From DATLMR01 sp964615905 (GTDB taxonomy: Bacteria > Acidobacteriota > Blastocatellia > UBA7656), in NCBI GenBank assembly GCA_964615905.1, contig CAZTUB010000010.1, positions 1-64,000 of the forward strand: DNA of 64,000 bases. Direction: 5' to 3'. The position numbers and the translations under genes were made by a program. Position 1 is the first letter of the stretch. The number at the start of each line of letters is the position of its first letter. Positions 33,932 through 42,795 of this stretch are shown here, in pieces. The notes under the pieces are model-generated. The model was not told the origin of the DNA, did no database searches, and worked only from the letters and a program-made list of their open reading frames with translations.

Positions 33932-36340
33932 ATGCCGCGCGAACATAAGAGTCGGCGCGAGGTGTTGGACGCCATAGAAAAGCTCCCCTCGATTGCGGAG
34001 CTGCTTACAACACACGACGGCCACTATGATTACGAGCTTGATCTGGAAGTAGTCGTCTATGGGCGCAACTATAACGGCAAGAAGGTCGGCCCGTACGTGC
34101 GGCTGCTGACATACGAACCCGGCGAGGCGGTGATTACAGAAGGCGACTGGGGCGGCAACACTTTTTATATCGTGGTCCGGGGAAACGTCGACGTGCTTGT
34201 CGGCGGGGGCCTGAAAGTAGCGGAGCTGAAGCCCGGCACGCAGTTTGGAGAGATGAGCGTGCTCGGCGGCGTGCCCCGTAATGCGACCGTCAAGGCTCGC
34301 CCGTCTGAGCCGGCACAGATTCTTGAAGTCCAGCGCCCGGCGCTACGGCTGTTGCGCAAGCTCTCCTCGTTCAGCGAGACCCTTGATCGAACATACAGGT
34401 CACACGGTCGTGACGCGACAATCGAAGATTTGAAGATCATCACAGGGCTCAGCCCCGATATGCTCAACGAGCTAAAGAGCATCGCGCTTTTTAAGGTCTA
34501 CTCGAAAAACCACGTCCTGTTTCGCGAAGGCGAGCGCGCCGACCAGATTTATATAATCAAGGAGGGCTGGCTCAGGCGCAGCGCGGGCGACAGAGAAGAC
34601 TTCCTCGGTCGCGGCTATTGCTTTGCGGCCGAAGGCGCGGGCGCGACCTGGCCTTTCACCGTCACATTGATGGGGCGCACGGAGGCGCTCGAAATCTCGG
34701 TTTCGAAGCTCAGGCAGACCCCTTCGCTCAACAAACCGCTTCTCGAAGCGCTCAGGCGTTTTGCGCCCCCGGCTTCACTCGAAGGGATCGCGGCGGCAAA
34801 GCCCGCCCTCCGCGAACAAGTAGCCTCGGCGCAGCGCGACCTTATAAACACGGGACTTGTCGACGCCACGAACCTGCTCGTGATGGACATGGATCTGTGC
34901 GTCAGGTGCGGCAACTGCTCGCTGGCGTGCCACAAGATTCACGGGCAGTCGCGCCTTACGCGGCGCGGCATCCACATTACGCGGCTAACGTCGCTAAAAC
35001 CTTCCGCGCAGCAAAGCGCGCTTTCACCCGAAGTCTGCCTCCACTGCAAAGACCCCGAGTGTTTGACCGGCTGCCCCACCGGAGCCATAGGCCGGTTCGC
35101 AAACGGGCAGATAGACATCAACCCCGCGACCTGCATAGGCTGCGGCGATTGCGCCATGCAATGCCCTTATAACGCGATCTCGATGATCTCGCGCAAGCCG
35201 CAGGCCTACGATTCAAACGGCGGGTTTGGCCGCAAGCTCGCAGACCTTTTCCGGCTGAAGAGCGACACGCTTCCCCCCTCGGTCGAAGCGACCGACGACC
35301 TGCTCGCGGTCAAATGCAACCTCTGCACAGACCGCGCTTCGTTGAACCCACCTGCGAGCAAGACGCAAGTCTACAGTTGCGAGCAGAACTGCCCGACGGG
35401 CGCGCTTGCTCGCATCAACCCGCGCGAATACTTCACGGAGATAGGCGAGATCGAAGGGCTGATGGTCTTAAACCCGACGCACGCCACAGGGCGCAACATC
35501 CATAAATCGGACCCGCCGAAAAGGTTGATCCACACCGTGGGTATACTTGCGGTCGCGGTTATAACTGCGCTCGCGCTCGCGGGGCTCGCCCGCTACGGGT
35601 TTGGCGAAAGCCTCTGGGGGTTTCTCAACATGCGCTGGCTCACAGGGCTTGTCGGGCTTGCGGGCATAGGGGCGGCGATGGCATACCCCGCGCGGCGACA
35701 GGTCTACACAAAGCGGCGCGGGCCGCTCAGGTACTGGATGCTTGCGCACACGTACCTCGGAATACTTGCGGCGGTCATGATCTTGCTGCACGGCGGCACG
35801 TCGTCGGGCGGTATGCTTACGACGCTGCTTATGATCAGCTTCGACCTGGTGATAGCGACAGGCCTGTTCGGCGTGGCCTGTTACCAGATATCCCCGCGAT
35901 TGCTGACGAAGATCGAAGGGTCGCCCCTGTTGCTCGACGACCTGGTGGCGCGGCGCGAAGAGCTGAAAAAAGAGATAGCGGAGACGCTCGCGGGCGCTTC
36001 GCCGCAGCTTGCGAGCCTGATTCTAGGTAAAGTGCTGCCGCGTTTCGTCTCGCCCGGCTACCTGTTGCGGCAGTATTTGAAGCGAGAGGCGCTGGACCGT
36101 ATGATCGAAACCGCGCGTAAGGAGTTTCAGCCCTTGCGCGTGACCTTATCGAGCGACCGCGATAGACAGACTATGAATCAGGCAATCGAAGCGGCGGCCA
36201 CGCTCCGGCGCGTCGATGCGCTCGTCTATCTCCATCAATCGCTGAAACTGTGGCTCCCGCCGCACGTGGCGACGACTTCTATAATGCTCGCGCTCATGGC
36301 GGTCCACATAATACAGGTCATCTACTATGCGGCCTGGTAA
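33932..36340 (+). CDS. Membrane ferredoxin with two cyclic-nucleotide-binding domains (802 aa)
   Basis: Residues ~55-150 form a cNMP-binding domain with an intact phosphate-binding cassette (FGEMSVLGGVPRNATVKA, ~105-122). A second copy (~185-285) has lost that cassette. Residues ~318-492 carry four 4Fe-4S motifs (CVRCGNCSLAC, CLHCKDPECLTGC, CIGCGDCAMQC, and CNLC with CEQNC), like DmsB/HybA-type electron-transfer subunits. About four membrane segments (~532-555, 565-585, 602-622, 630-655) and a C-terminal one (~780-800) follow, with His in LAHTYLG, ILLHGG and VHIIQV as possible heme-b ligands. It looks like an inner-membrane redox module gated by cAMP or cGMP; gating is inference. Confidence 0.8.
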   Translation: MPREHKSRREVLDAIEKLPSIAELLTTHDGHYDYELDLEVVVYGRNYNGKKVGPYVRLLTYEPGEAVITEGDWGGNTFYIVVRGNVDVLVGGGLKVAELKPGTQFGEMSVLGGVPRNATVKARPSEPAQILEVQRPALRLLRKLSSFSETLDRTYRSHGRDATIEDLKIITGLSPDMLNELKSIALFKVYSKNHVLFREGERADQIYIIKEGWLRRSAGDREDFLGRGYCFAAEGAGATWPFTVTLMGRTEALEISVSKLRQTPSLNKPLLEALRRFAPPASLEGIAAAKPALREQVASAQRDLINTGLVDATNLLVMDMDLCVRCGNCSLACHKIHGQSRLTRRGIHITRLTSLKPSAQQSALSPEVCLHCKDPECLTGCPTGAIGRFANGQIDINPATCIGCGDCAMQCPYNAISMISRKPQAYDSNGGFGRKLADLFRLKSDTLPPSVEATDDLLAVKCNLCTDRASLNPPASKTQVYSCEQNCPTGALARINPREYFTEIGEIEGLMVLNPTHATGRNIHKSDPPKRLIHTVGILAVAVITALALAGLARYGFGESLWGFLNMRWLTGLVGLAGIGAAMAYPARRQVYTKRRGPLRYWMLAHTYLGILAAVMILLHGGTSSGGMLTTLLMISFDLVIATGLFGVACYQISPRLLTKIEGSPLLLDDLVARREELKKEIAETLAGASPQLASLILGKVLPRFVSPGYLLRQYLKREALDRMIETARKEFQPLRVTLSSDRDRQTMNQAIEAAATLRRVDALVYLHQSLKLWLPPHVATTSIMLALMAVHIIQVIYYAAW

Positions 36341-36349
36341 CGAAGGAGG

Positions 36350-36434
36350 GTGAACAGTGACAAGTGACAAGTGACAAGAAAGCCCTGCCGGAAGGTTGAT
36401 TCTTTCCTCTATCTTGTCACTTGTCACTGTTTAC
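36350..36434. repeat. Intergenic palindrome 1 built from 8-bp GTGACAAG units
   Basis: The left arm 36350-36371 pairs with 36413-36434 (21 of 22 bases). Each side contains repeated GTGACAAG units and their complements, so several registers are possible. It lies between an orphan AAGGAGG (36343-36349) and the ATG at 36451 of the next gene. It resembles palindrome 2 at 43.77 kb in layout (long arms, loop beginning AAAG). Confidence 0.7.
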
Positions 36435-36450
36435 TTGTCACTAAAAAAGG

Positions 36451-39400
36451 ATGTCTACAAAGAGCCGGTTCATAATAAATAGGCGAGACAGCGAGACGGC
36501 TGTCGATACGCTGGTCGTTGAAAGCGACGGGCTGACAATCGGCCGCCTCATCGGCAACGACCTTGTGCTGAATCATCGCGCAGTCTCGCGCACGCACGCC
36601 GGGATCAAGGAGATTTCGGGCGAGTTCTGGCTCTTTAACCTATCGGGCTCAAACGGCACGCTGCTAAACGGCGAGCTTGTAAGTAAAGCCCCGCTCGACG
36701 CCGAGAACATAATCCAGATCGGACCTTACATACTGGATGTGAAACCGGCCGGGCGCGCGCTTGCGATCACGGTCGAGCGCAAGCTGGAGGTGCAGCCGCT
36801 CGAAGCGCGTGCGGGCACGGGCGCGGGCGACATCTCCGACGCGACGATGATGATTCGCGTCGTCTCGAAGACGGGCAAGCCGCCCGCGCGCCCTCGCGGC
36901 ACGCAGCAGGTATCCTACACGGAGCTTTTAGAAGAGGCGCTGCCGACGCATGAGCGGCACGCGCTGGACATATTCTGGGAGAAGCGGAAGCGTGAGGCGG
37001 GCAAGATCGACGCCGAGACTCCGCTTCATCCCAAGACGATCCTGAAGGTCGGCAAGGCGCAGCGGAACTGGCGGCCCAATCTCGACCTCAGGCGACTGTG
37101 GAGGAAATCCTATTTCTCGTGGGGCGTGGTCGTAGTCTTTTCGCTGGCCGTCGCGGCCTTCTATCTTTACGATAAGGCGTACTCGCCCGGCCCCGTCTCG
37201 ACTGCTCACACCCTGAACGCATCCTCGCGCGACATCGCGCTACACGCTAACGCAAGCTCCTGCTCAAGCTGCCACGCGCTGCCCGCAAGGCTCGAAGACA
37301 ACTGCGCGTCGTGCCATACGACACAAACTTTTCAGCCCGCCGTCTATGAAGCGCACGCGCGTGAAGGCGTCGGCTGTGTCGCCTGTCACACGGAGCATCA
37401 AGGCCCAGGTTCCGAGGCGGGGCTCTTGAGTTACGGGTTATGCGCCAACTGCCACAACGGCGACTACACGATCAACACAGGGGAAAGAGCCGGGTCGAGG
37501 CTGGCGATTCCGCACGGCGGGGCGGTGGGCCACCCTGTGATAAACGGGCGGTGGGAGTGGAAGCTTTCAGCCGAGCAGTTGAAGCGAAGGGGGCTGCCCG
37601 AAAAGTGGGCCGCCTATGATTCAAACCGCCAGTTCCACGCGGTCCACCAGATGGGCAGGATGGCCGGCCGCACGAGTTGCGGCGACTGCCACACGGCGGG
37701 AGCGCGCGGCGATAATATATGGCGCGAATCGACGCGTGCCGAGTGCTCCAAGTGCCACGCGGCCCAGACCGCAATCGCGGGTTCAGCGGTCGCGGGCCCG
37801 GCTCGCGTGCAGGCAAGCTGCAACACCTGCCATCAGCAGCACGGCCAGAGCCGCGATCTTGCGCGGGCCCTCACAGACGCGGGCACGAACGATCAGAAGC
37901 TGAAAGATTATTTCGCCTCACTCGACCAGGCACAGACGGCTACGGACAACGCGCCGCTCGGCACCGCGCGGTTGTTTGCGGGGACAGGCCCCGCCACGCG
38001 CATACGCCAGGACAGGGACGTGCCGATACTGGTGGGGGCGTCGCGCCTGGGCGCGCTGCCCTGGTACGCGTGGGCGGGGCTGGCCCTCGCGCTGCCGCTT
38101 GTAGTCGTAGCCGCTGCCGTCATAGGAAGCACGCGGCTCAAGCGGTTTTTCAAAGACGCGGAGATCGCCCCGCGCCCCGGCGAGCAGGCGGAAACGCGCC
38201 CGCCGGGATCATTAGATATGAACAGGCTCGTCTACGCGGGCCCCGCCTACCCTCACCCGGTCATCGACCCGATGCTGTGCATAGGCTGTCACGCCTGCGT
38301 CGAAGCCTGCCCGCACGACGTGCTTGCAATCGTAAACGGGATAGCCACGCCCGTCGCGCTCGATCAGTGTATGGAGGACACGAGCTGCCAGGTCGAATGC
38401 CCCACAAACCCGAAAGCCTGTATCGTCGTCAACACGAAGAAGGTCATCCCGACTCGCAAGGTCCCGGCCCGCGACCAGAGCTTTATGACAAACGTCGAGG
38501 GCATATACCTTATAGGCGACGTGTCGGGAGTGCCGCTGATAAAGAACGCCGTAAACGAAGGCGGCCAGGTCATAGATCACATAATCAGAGGGCCAGGCGC
38601 GAGCGGCACAAAAGCGCAGTACGATGTTGCGATAATCGGGCTGGGGCCAGCGGGGCTGTCGGCGGCGATAGTTGCGCGGAAACGTAATCTCAAATACATC
38701 GCCATCGAGCAGGACAAGATAGTGAGCACGATTGAAAATTACCCTGCGGGCAAGTACATCTTCTTCAAGCCCGACACCGTAGAAGCCACGGGCGGCGTCC
38801 CGCTCGACGGCGCGGGCGAGATAAAAGAGAGCCTTCTGGAAAGCTGGATGGAAGCGGTCCGCGCGAACAATATCGAGATACACGACGAGGAGAGCTGCAA
38901 GTCGATCAAGCGCGAAGGGAACCTGTTTCAGATCACGACCGAGCGCGGCAAGCTCAAGCAAAGATCCGCCTACACGGCGCGGGCGGTTGTGCTGGCAATC
39001 GGAAATCGCGGCACCCCCATGAAGCTTCGCGTGCCCGGCGAGGAGTTGAAGATTTGGGTCGAGTCTGAAGTCGTAAGGGCCAGGCATTGTCCACGGTGCG
39101 GGGCAGAAGCCGGGGGCGAAGCGAGCGCCTCCTGCCCGCGCTGCGGCGGCGAGCTTCCAAAGCGTACCGTCGAAGCCTACGAAGACAGCAAAGTTAAGTA
39201 CAAGCTTTCGGACCCCGAAGATTACAAGAACAAAAAGTGCATCGTCGTCGGGGCGGGCAACTCGGCCATCGAGGCGGCGGTGGGCCTGACCGGGTATAAA
39301 CGCGAAGGCGACCGTATAAGGTTCACGCGCGATAACGATGTCACGCTCGTCATTCGAAGCGATTTCAAAGCCGACCTCAAGCTCGGCAACAAGATGAACG

Positions 39401-39600
39401 TCTACGATTGCATCGATGCGGGCAAGATCCAGGTCTATTTTAAGGCCGAGATAAAAGAGATTCGCAGCGGAGAAGTCGTCTTGATGGACGTGAAGACGAA
39501 ACAGGAACTGGGCGTTGTCGCTAACGACTACGTCTTTGCGATGATCGGCGGCGAAAAGCCTACGAAGTTTTTAGAGAGCCTTGGAATACGGATAGGGTAG
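36451..39600 (+). CDS. FHA - heptaheme cytochrome - ferredoxin - FAD/NAD(P) oxidoreductase fusion (1049 aa)
   Basis: The domains in order are an FHA fold (~25-95: IGRLIGNDLVLNH, VSRTHAGI, GSNGTLLNG), a membrane segment (~215-235), seven CxxCH sites (CSSCH to CNTCH, ~260-465) and a second membrane segment (~530-555). Two 4Fe-4S motifs (CIGCHACVEAC; CMEDTSCQVEC) and a flavoprotein with FAD (AIIGLGPAGLSAA) and NAD(P) (IVVGAGNSAIEAA) Rossmann motifs follow. A four-Cys zinc-ribbon insert (CPRC...CPRC) lies between them. The thioredoxin-reductase CxxC is absent, so it is closer to YpdA or ferredoxin-NADP reductases. The topology would place hemes in the periplasm and FHA, Fe-S and flavin in the cytoplasm, giving a trans-membrane NAD(P)H-to-heme route in one chain. 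The ATG has no well-spaced ribosome site. Confidence 0.8.
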   Translation: MSTKSRFIINRRDSETAVDTLVVESDGLTIGRLIGNDLVLNHRAVSRTHAGIKEISGEFWLFNLSGSNGTLLNGELVSKAPLDAENIIQIGPYILDVKPAGRALAITVERKLEVQPLEARAGTGAGDISDATMMIRVVSKTGKPPARPRGTQQVSYTELLEEALPTHERHALDIFWEKRKREAGKIDAETPLHPKTILKVGKAQRNWRPNLDLRRLWRKSYFSWGVVVVFSLAVAAFYLYDKAYSPGPVSTAHTLNASSRDIALHANASSCSSCHALPARLEDNCASCHTTQTFQPAVYEAHAREGVGCVACHTEHQGPGSEAGLLSYGLCANCHNGDYTINTGERAGSRLAIPHGGAVGHPVINGRWEWKLSAEQLKRRGLPEKWAAYDSNRQFHAVHQMGRMAGRTSCGDCHTAGARGDNIWRESTRAECSKCHAAQTAIAGSAVAGPARVQASCNTCHQQHGQSRDLARALTDAGTNDQKLKDYFASLDQAQTATDNAPLGTARLFAGTGPATRIRQDRDVPILVGASRLGALPWYAWAGLALALPLVVVAAAVIGSTRLKRFFKDAEIAPRPGEQAETRPPGSLDMNRLVYAGPAYPHPVIDPMLCIGCHACVEACPHDVLAIVNGIATPVALDQCMEDTSCQVECPTNPKACIVVNTKKVIPTRKVPARDQSFMTNVEGIYLIGDVSGVPLIKNAVNEGGQVIDHIIRGPGASGTKAQYDVAIIGLGPAGLSAAIVARKRNLKYIAIEQDKIVSTIENYPAGKYIFFKPDTVEATGGVPLDGAGEIKESLLESWMEAVRANNIEIHDEESCKSIKREGNLFQITTERGKLKQRSAYTARAVVLAIGNRGTPMKLRVPGEELKIWVESEVVRARHCPRCGAEAGGEASASCPRCGGELPKRTVEAYEDSKVKYKLSDPEDYKNKKCIVVGAGNSAIEAAVGLTGYKREGDRIRFTRDNDVTLVIRSDFKADLKLGNKMNVYDCIDAGKIQVYFKAEIKEIRSGEVVLMDVKTKQELGVVANDYVFAMIGGEKPTKFLESLGIRIG

Positions 39601-39619
39601 GCTATCAAACAGGAGCAGG

Positions 39620-40390
39620 ATGAAAGTTAGACTTTTGCCTAGCACCATCGGCGGCAAATCCGAGCATCAGGCGCTGACCACTTTCCTTATAAACGAGCGG
39701 CTCGCCGTCGACGGCGGGAGCCTGGGGCTTGCGCTCGCGCCCGAACAGATGGCGGCGATTCGCCACATCGTCGTGACGCACGCGCACAGCGATCACACGG
39801 CGTCGCTCCCGATCTTTATCGCCGAGGCTTTCACAAACCTCGACGGGCCAGTGACCATCTACGGCACAACGGAAGTCGTGTCGGCGCTGCGAAACTTCGT
39901 CTTTAACGACGAGGTATGGCCTGACTTTGAAAAGATCGAGCTTATGACGGGCGGTGGCCCTGCGCTTCGGTTCAAGGTGATAAAGGCGTGCGTGCCCATA
40001 GAGATCGCGGGGCTGCGGATCACACCTGTGCCGGTAAACCATGTCGTGCCGACCATAGGGCTTGTGATCGAAGACGAGATGTCAGCCGTCGCGCTGACTT
40101 CCGACACGTACTCGACCGACGAGATATGGAGCGTGGCGGGCGCGACCGAAACACTGAAGGCGGTCTTTGTCGATGTCTCTTACCCGAACGAGCTTGAGCC
40201 GCTCGCCGCGGCCTCAAGACACTTCACCCCGCAGACGCTGGCTTTGGACCTGAAAAAGCTTGGGCGGCAGGCAGAGATTTACGCGGTCCACATAAAGCCG
40301 AGTAACCGTGAGCAGGTCGTGCGCGAGCTTGGCGGGCTTTCAACCCCCGAGGTTCGGGTGGCCGAGATCAACAGGGTGTACGAGTGGTAG
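39620..40390 (+). CDS. Metallo-beta-lactamase-fold phosphodiesterase, class II cAMP PDE-like (256 aa)
   Basis: The metal motif HxHxDH is present (VTHAHSDHTASLP, ~53-65), with later ligands His in VPVNHVVPT, Asp in LTSDTYSTDE and a C-terminal His in YAVHIKPSN. The layout fits MBL-fold class II cyclic-nucleotide phosphodiesterases better than RNase Z or glyoxalase, but this is not certain. Its gene sits 8 bp before a nucleotide cyclase gene and two genes after a cNMP-binding protein, which supports the cAMP-hydrolase reading. AGGAG precedes ATG 39620. Confidence 0.65.
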   Translation: MKVRLLPSTIGGKSEHQALTTFLINERLAVDGGSLGLALAPEQMAAIRHIVVTHAHSDHTASLPIFIAEAFTNLDGPVTIYGTTEVVSALRNFVFNDEVWPDFEKIELMTGGGPALRFKVIKACVPIEIAGLRITPVPVNHVVPTIGLVIEDEMSAVALTSDTYSTDEIWSVAGATETLKAVFVDVSYPNELEPLAAASRHFTPQTLALDLKKLGRQAEIYAVHIKPSNREQVVRELGGLSTPEVRVAEINRVYEW

Positions 40391-40398
40391 GAGAGAGT

Positions 40399-41988
40399 AT
40401 GCCGGCAAAGCTCACAGCTGTAAAATCAAGCACGGGCGAAAAGTTTGACTACGTTTTGTCGAGCGACGAGGTCAAGATCGGGCGGTCGCTGACCGCAAAC
40501 GAGCTGCCGCTTCACGACAGCCAGGTCTCTCGCGAGCACGCCGTCATACGCCACACCGAGCACGGCTACCTGCTCACGGACCTCAACAGCGCCAACGGCA
40601 CTTTCGTCAACAAAGAGCGTATCACCGCGCGCATACTCGCGGATAAAGATACGATCTCCATCGGGCAGCACATCTTTGTCTTCGAAGCTCACGGCCCGCA
40701 GCTTCAATATGAGGACACAGGCATCGGCGACAACGTCCTCGTGCGCAGCCCCGAAGAGGTCACGCTCGGCAAGATCAAGGCGTACACCGACGCGACAACG
40801 ACCGGGCAGGGCGGCGAGGGGCTTGCGGTGCTGCGCAAAAAGGCCGAAACGCTCTCGCGGCTTTACGAGCTAAGCCAGATGGTCAGCTCCGTATTTTCGC
40901 TCGAAGATATTTTCAAAAAAGCAGGCGATATGATCTTTCGCACGACCCCCGCGGACCGGTTCATAGTCCTGCTCAAAGACAAGCAGAGCAAGCAGCTCCT
41001 CCCGTTCGCCACCGAATACCGCGAATCCGAAAGCGATCAAGAGATGATAATCAGCAAGACGGTACTCGACCGCGTCCTGCGCGACCGCATGTCGCTGCTG
41101 TCGATTGACGCGCAGACAGACGAGAGGCTGGAGCAGGCCGTTTCGCTCATCGCGCAGCGAGTGCACTCGGTGATGTGCGCGCCGCTGTTGAGCAAAGAGG
41201 ACGTGCTTGGCGTCATATACGTGGACTGCCGGAAGAAGATGAAGCTCTTTAGCGCGGACGATCTCGACATGCTCAACGCGCTCGCCGCGCAGACTTCGCT
41301 CGCCGTAGATAACGCGATGACCCACGAGCAGCTGCTAAAAGAGGCGCTGGCCCGCGCCGCCTACGGTCGCTTCATGCCGCAACACGTAGTCGAGCAGATT
41401 CTGGCAGACCCGGCCGCGCTCAGCCTCGGCGGCACGAACCAGAAGGCGACCATACTTTTCACAGACATTCGAGGGTTCACGTCCACCGCCGAAACCCTAG
41501 CGCCGGACGCCGTGGTCCAGATGCTCAACGGGTACTTCGCGCAGCTGACGCCGATCATCTTCGAGCATCGTGGGTTGCTTGATAAATACATCGGCGACGG
41601 TATGATGGCGCTGTTCGGGGTCCCTTACGCGAGCGAGGACTCGGCGGCTAACGCCGTCGCGGCGGCCATCGCCATACAACAGCGCATGGCGATGATAAAC
41701 GACTGGCTGAAAGAGGCGCGACTGCCTGAAGTCTCAACAGGCATCGGCATCAACACCGGCACGGTGACGGTCGGTTACATCGGCTCAGAGCAACGGACCG
41801 ATTACACGGCGATAGGCGATGCGGTCAATCTCGCTTCAAGGCTCGAAAAGCAAGCCGCGCCCGCGCAGATACTGATAAGCCGCTCGACCTTTGAGCTGAT
41901 AGGCGACCGCTTTCCCGTCAAGCCGCACGACGAGATTCTGGTAAAAGGGAAAAGCTATCCTATACAGGTGTACGAAGTCCTCTGGTAG
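40399..41988 (+). CDS. FHA-GAF class III adenylate cyclase (529 aa)
   Basis: An FHA domain (~25-95: IGRSLTANELPL, VSREHAVI, SANGTFVN), a GAF domain (~155-310) and a class III cyclase domain (~335-529) are seen. The metal Asp residues are in LFTDIRGF and KYIGDGMMALFG. The purine-binding Lys is in DKYIGD and the Asp in RTDYTAIGD, a pair that favours ATP over GTP. The transition-state Asn/Arg are in AVNLASRLE. All catalytic residues are present. It should make cAMP in response to FHA-phosphopeptide and GAF inputs. ATG 40399 has GGAGAG upstream; a GTG at 40384 lies in the overlap with the phosphodiesterase gene. Confidence 0.85.
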   Translation: MPAKLTAVKSSTGEKFDYVLSSDEVKIGRSLTANELPLHDSQVSREHAVIRHTEHGYLLTDLNSANGTFVNKERITARILADKDTISIGQHIFVFEAHGPQLQYEDTGIGDNVLVRSPEEVTLGKIKAYTDATTTGQGGEGLAVLRKKAETLSRLYELSQMVSSVFSLEDIFKKAGDMIFRTTPADRFIVLLKDKQSKQLLPFATEYRESESDQEMIISKTVLDRVLRDRMSLLSIDAQTDERLEQAVSLIAQRVHSVMCAPLLSKEDVLGVIYVDCRKKMKLFSADDLDMLNALAAQTSLAVDNAMTHEQLLKEALARAAYGRFMPQHVVEQILADPAALSLGGTNQKATILFTDIRGFTSTAETLAPDAVVQMLNGYFAQLTPIIFEHRGLLDKYIGDGMMALFGVPYASEDSAANAVAAAIAIQQRMAMINDWLKEARLPEVSTGIGINTGTVTVGYIGSEQRTDYTAIGDAVNLASRLEKQAAPAQILISRSTFELIGDRFPVKPHDEILVKGKSYPIQVYEVLW

Positions 41989-42039
41989 AACCAGGTTGAG
42001 TTAACCCAGTCAAATCTATTCTTCAAAGGAGGGGCAACC

Positions 42040-42795
42040 GTGCCCGAATGGTTTAAGCTGCTTGGGGTCGTGATAGTTGTCGTGGGGCTTGCGCTGAAGC
42101 TGCGGACCACGCTGGTCGTAGTGACGGCAGGCATAGTGACGGGGTTGCTTGCGGGGCTCCCGCTGCTGTCAGGCGGCGGGCAGGAAGGGATAGTCAACAT
42201 GCTCGGCCGCGCCTTTGCAGACAACCGGTTGATGACGCTCTTTATAATCACGCTGCCCGCGATAGGGCTCGCAGAGCGCTACGGGTTGCAGGAGCAGTCG
42301 GCGGCCTTGATCCGGCGAATCCGCGTGGCGACAGTAGGGAGGCTTGCGATTGTCTACCAGCTCTTTCGCGTCTTTCACGGGTTGATCGGCATAAGGCTCA
42401 ACGGCCATCCGTCTTTCGTGCGACCGTTGATCTACCCGATGTCGATAGGCGCGGCCGAGGCGGCGGCCCGCGTCGAAAGCGTGGACGAGCTCGATGTGGA
42501 TAAGGTCGAAGAGATCAAGGCGGCCGATTCCGCTAGCGAGAACTACGGCAACTTTTACGGCCAGAACCTGTCGCCGGTGCAGCCGGGGATACTGCTCGTC
42601 TTCGGGGTGCTGGCAGGGCTCGGCTACACTGTGAGCGTGTGGCGGTTAGTGCTGTTTGCCATCCCCATAACGACCATCTCGATCATACTGGGCGCGCTCC
42701 AGTTTTACCTGCTCGACCGCCGTTATCGACTGGAGCAACCCGTCGAGACTTTGACCGAGAGCGCAGCAAGCGAGAGGGGAGCGGCGACCGAATGA
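42040..42795 (+). CDS. DUF969 family membrane protein (251 aa)
   Basis: GTG start with AAAGGAGG upstream. Hydrophobic segments lie near 8-25, 28-48, 68-85, 175-195 and 200-225. The conserved stretch ITLPAIGLAERYGLQEQ and FRVFHGLIGIRLNGHPSFVRP is the DUF969 signature. DUF969 and DUF979 proteins occur as a pair and are thought to form a transporter, often beside pyrrolidone-carboxylate peptidase; no peptidase gene is here. It overlaps the next gene by four bases. Confidence 0.8.
   Translation: MPEWFKLLGVVIVVVGLALKLRTTLVVVTAGIVTGLLAGLPLLSGGGQEGIVNMLGRAFADNRLMTLFIITLPAIGLAERYGLQEQSAALIRRIRVATVGRLAIVYQLFRVFHGLIGIRLNGHPSFVRPLIYPMSIGAAEAAARVESVDELDVDKVEEIKAADSASENYGNFYGQNLSPVQPGILLVFGVLAGLGYTVSVWRLVLFAIPITTISIILGALQFYLLDRRYRLEQPVETLTESAASERGAATE

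Noticed and set aside
36350..36441. Repeated GTGACAAG units as a CRISPR array
   Set aside because: Units are 8 bp, contiguous and inverted on the other side of the loop; no spacers and no cas genes.
38278..38310. CIGCH in the FHA fusion protein as an eighth heme site
   Set aside because: It belongs to the 4Fe-4S pattern CIGCHACVEACP and is followed by a second cluster motif, so it binds iron-sulfur, not heme.
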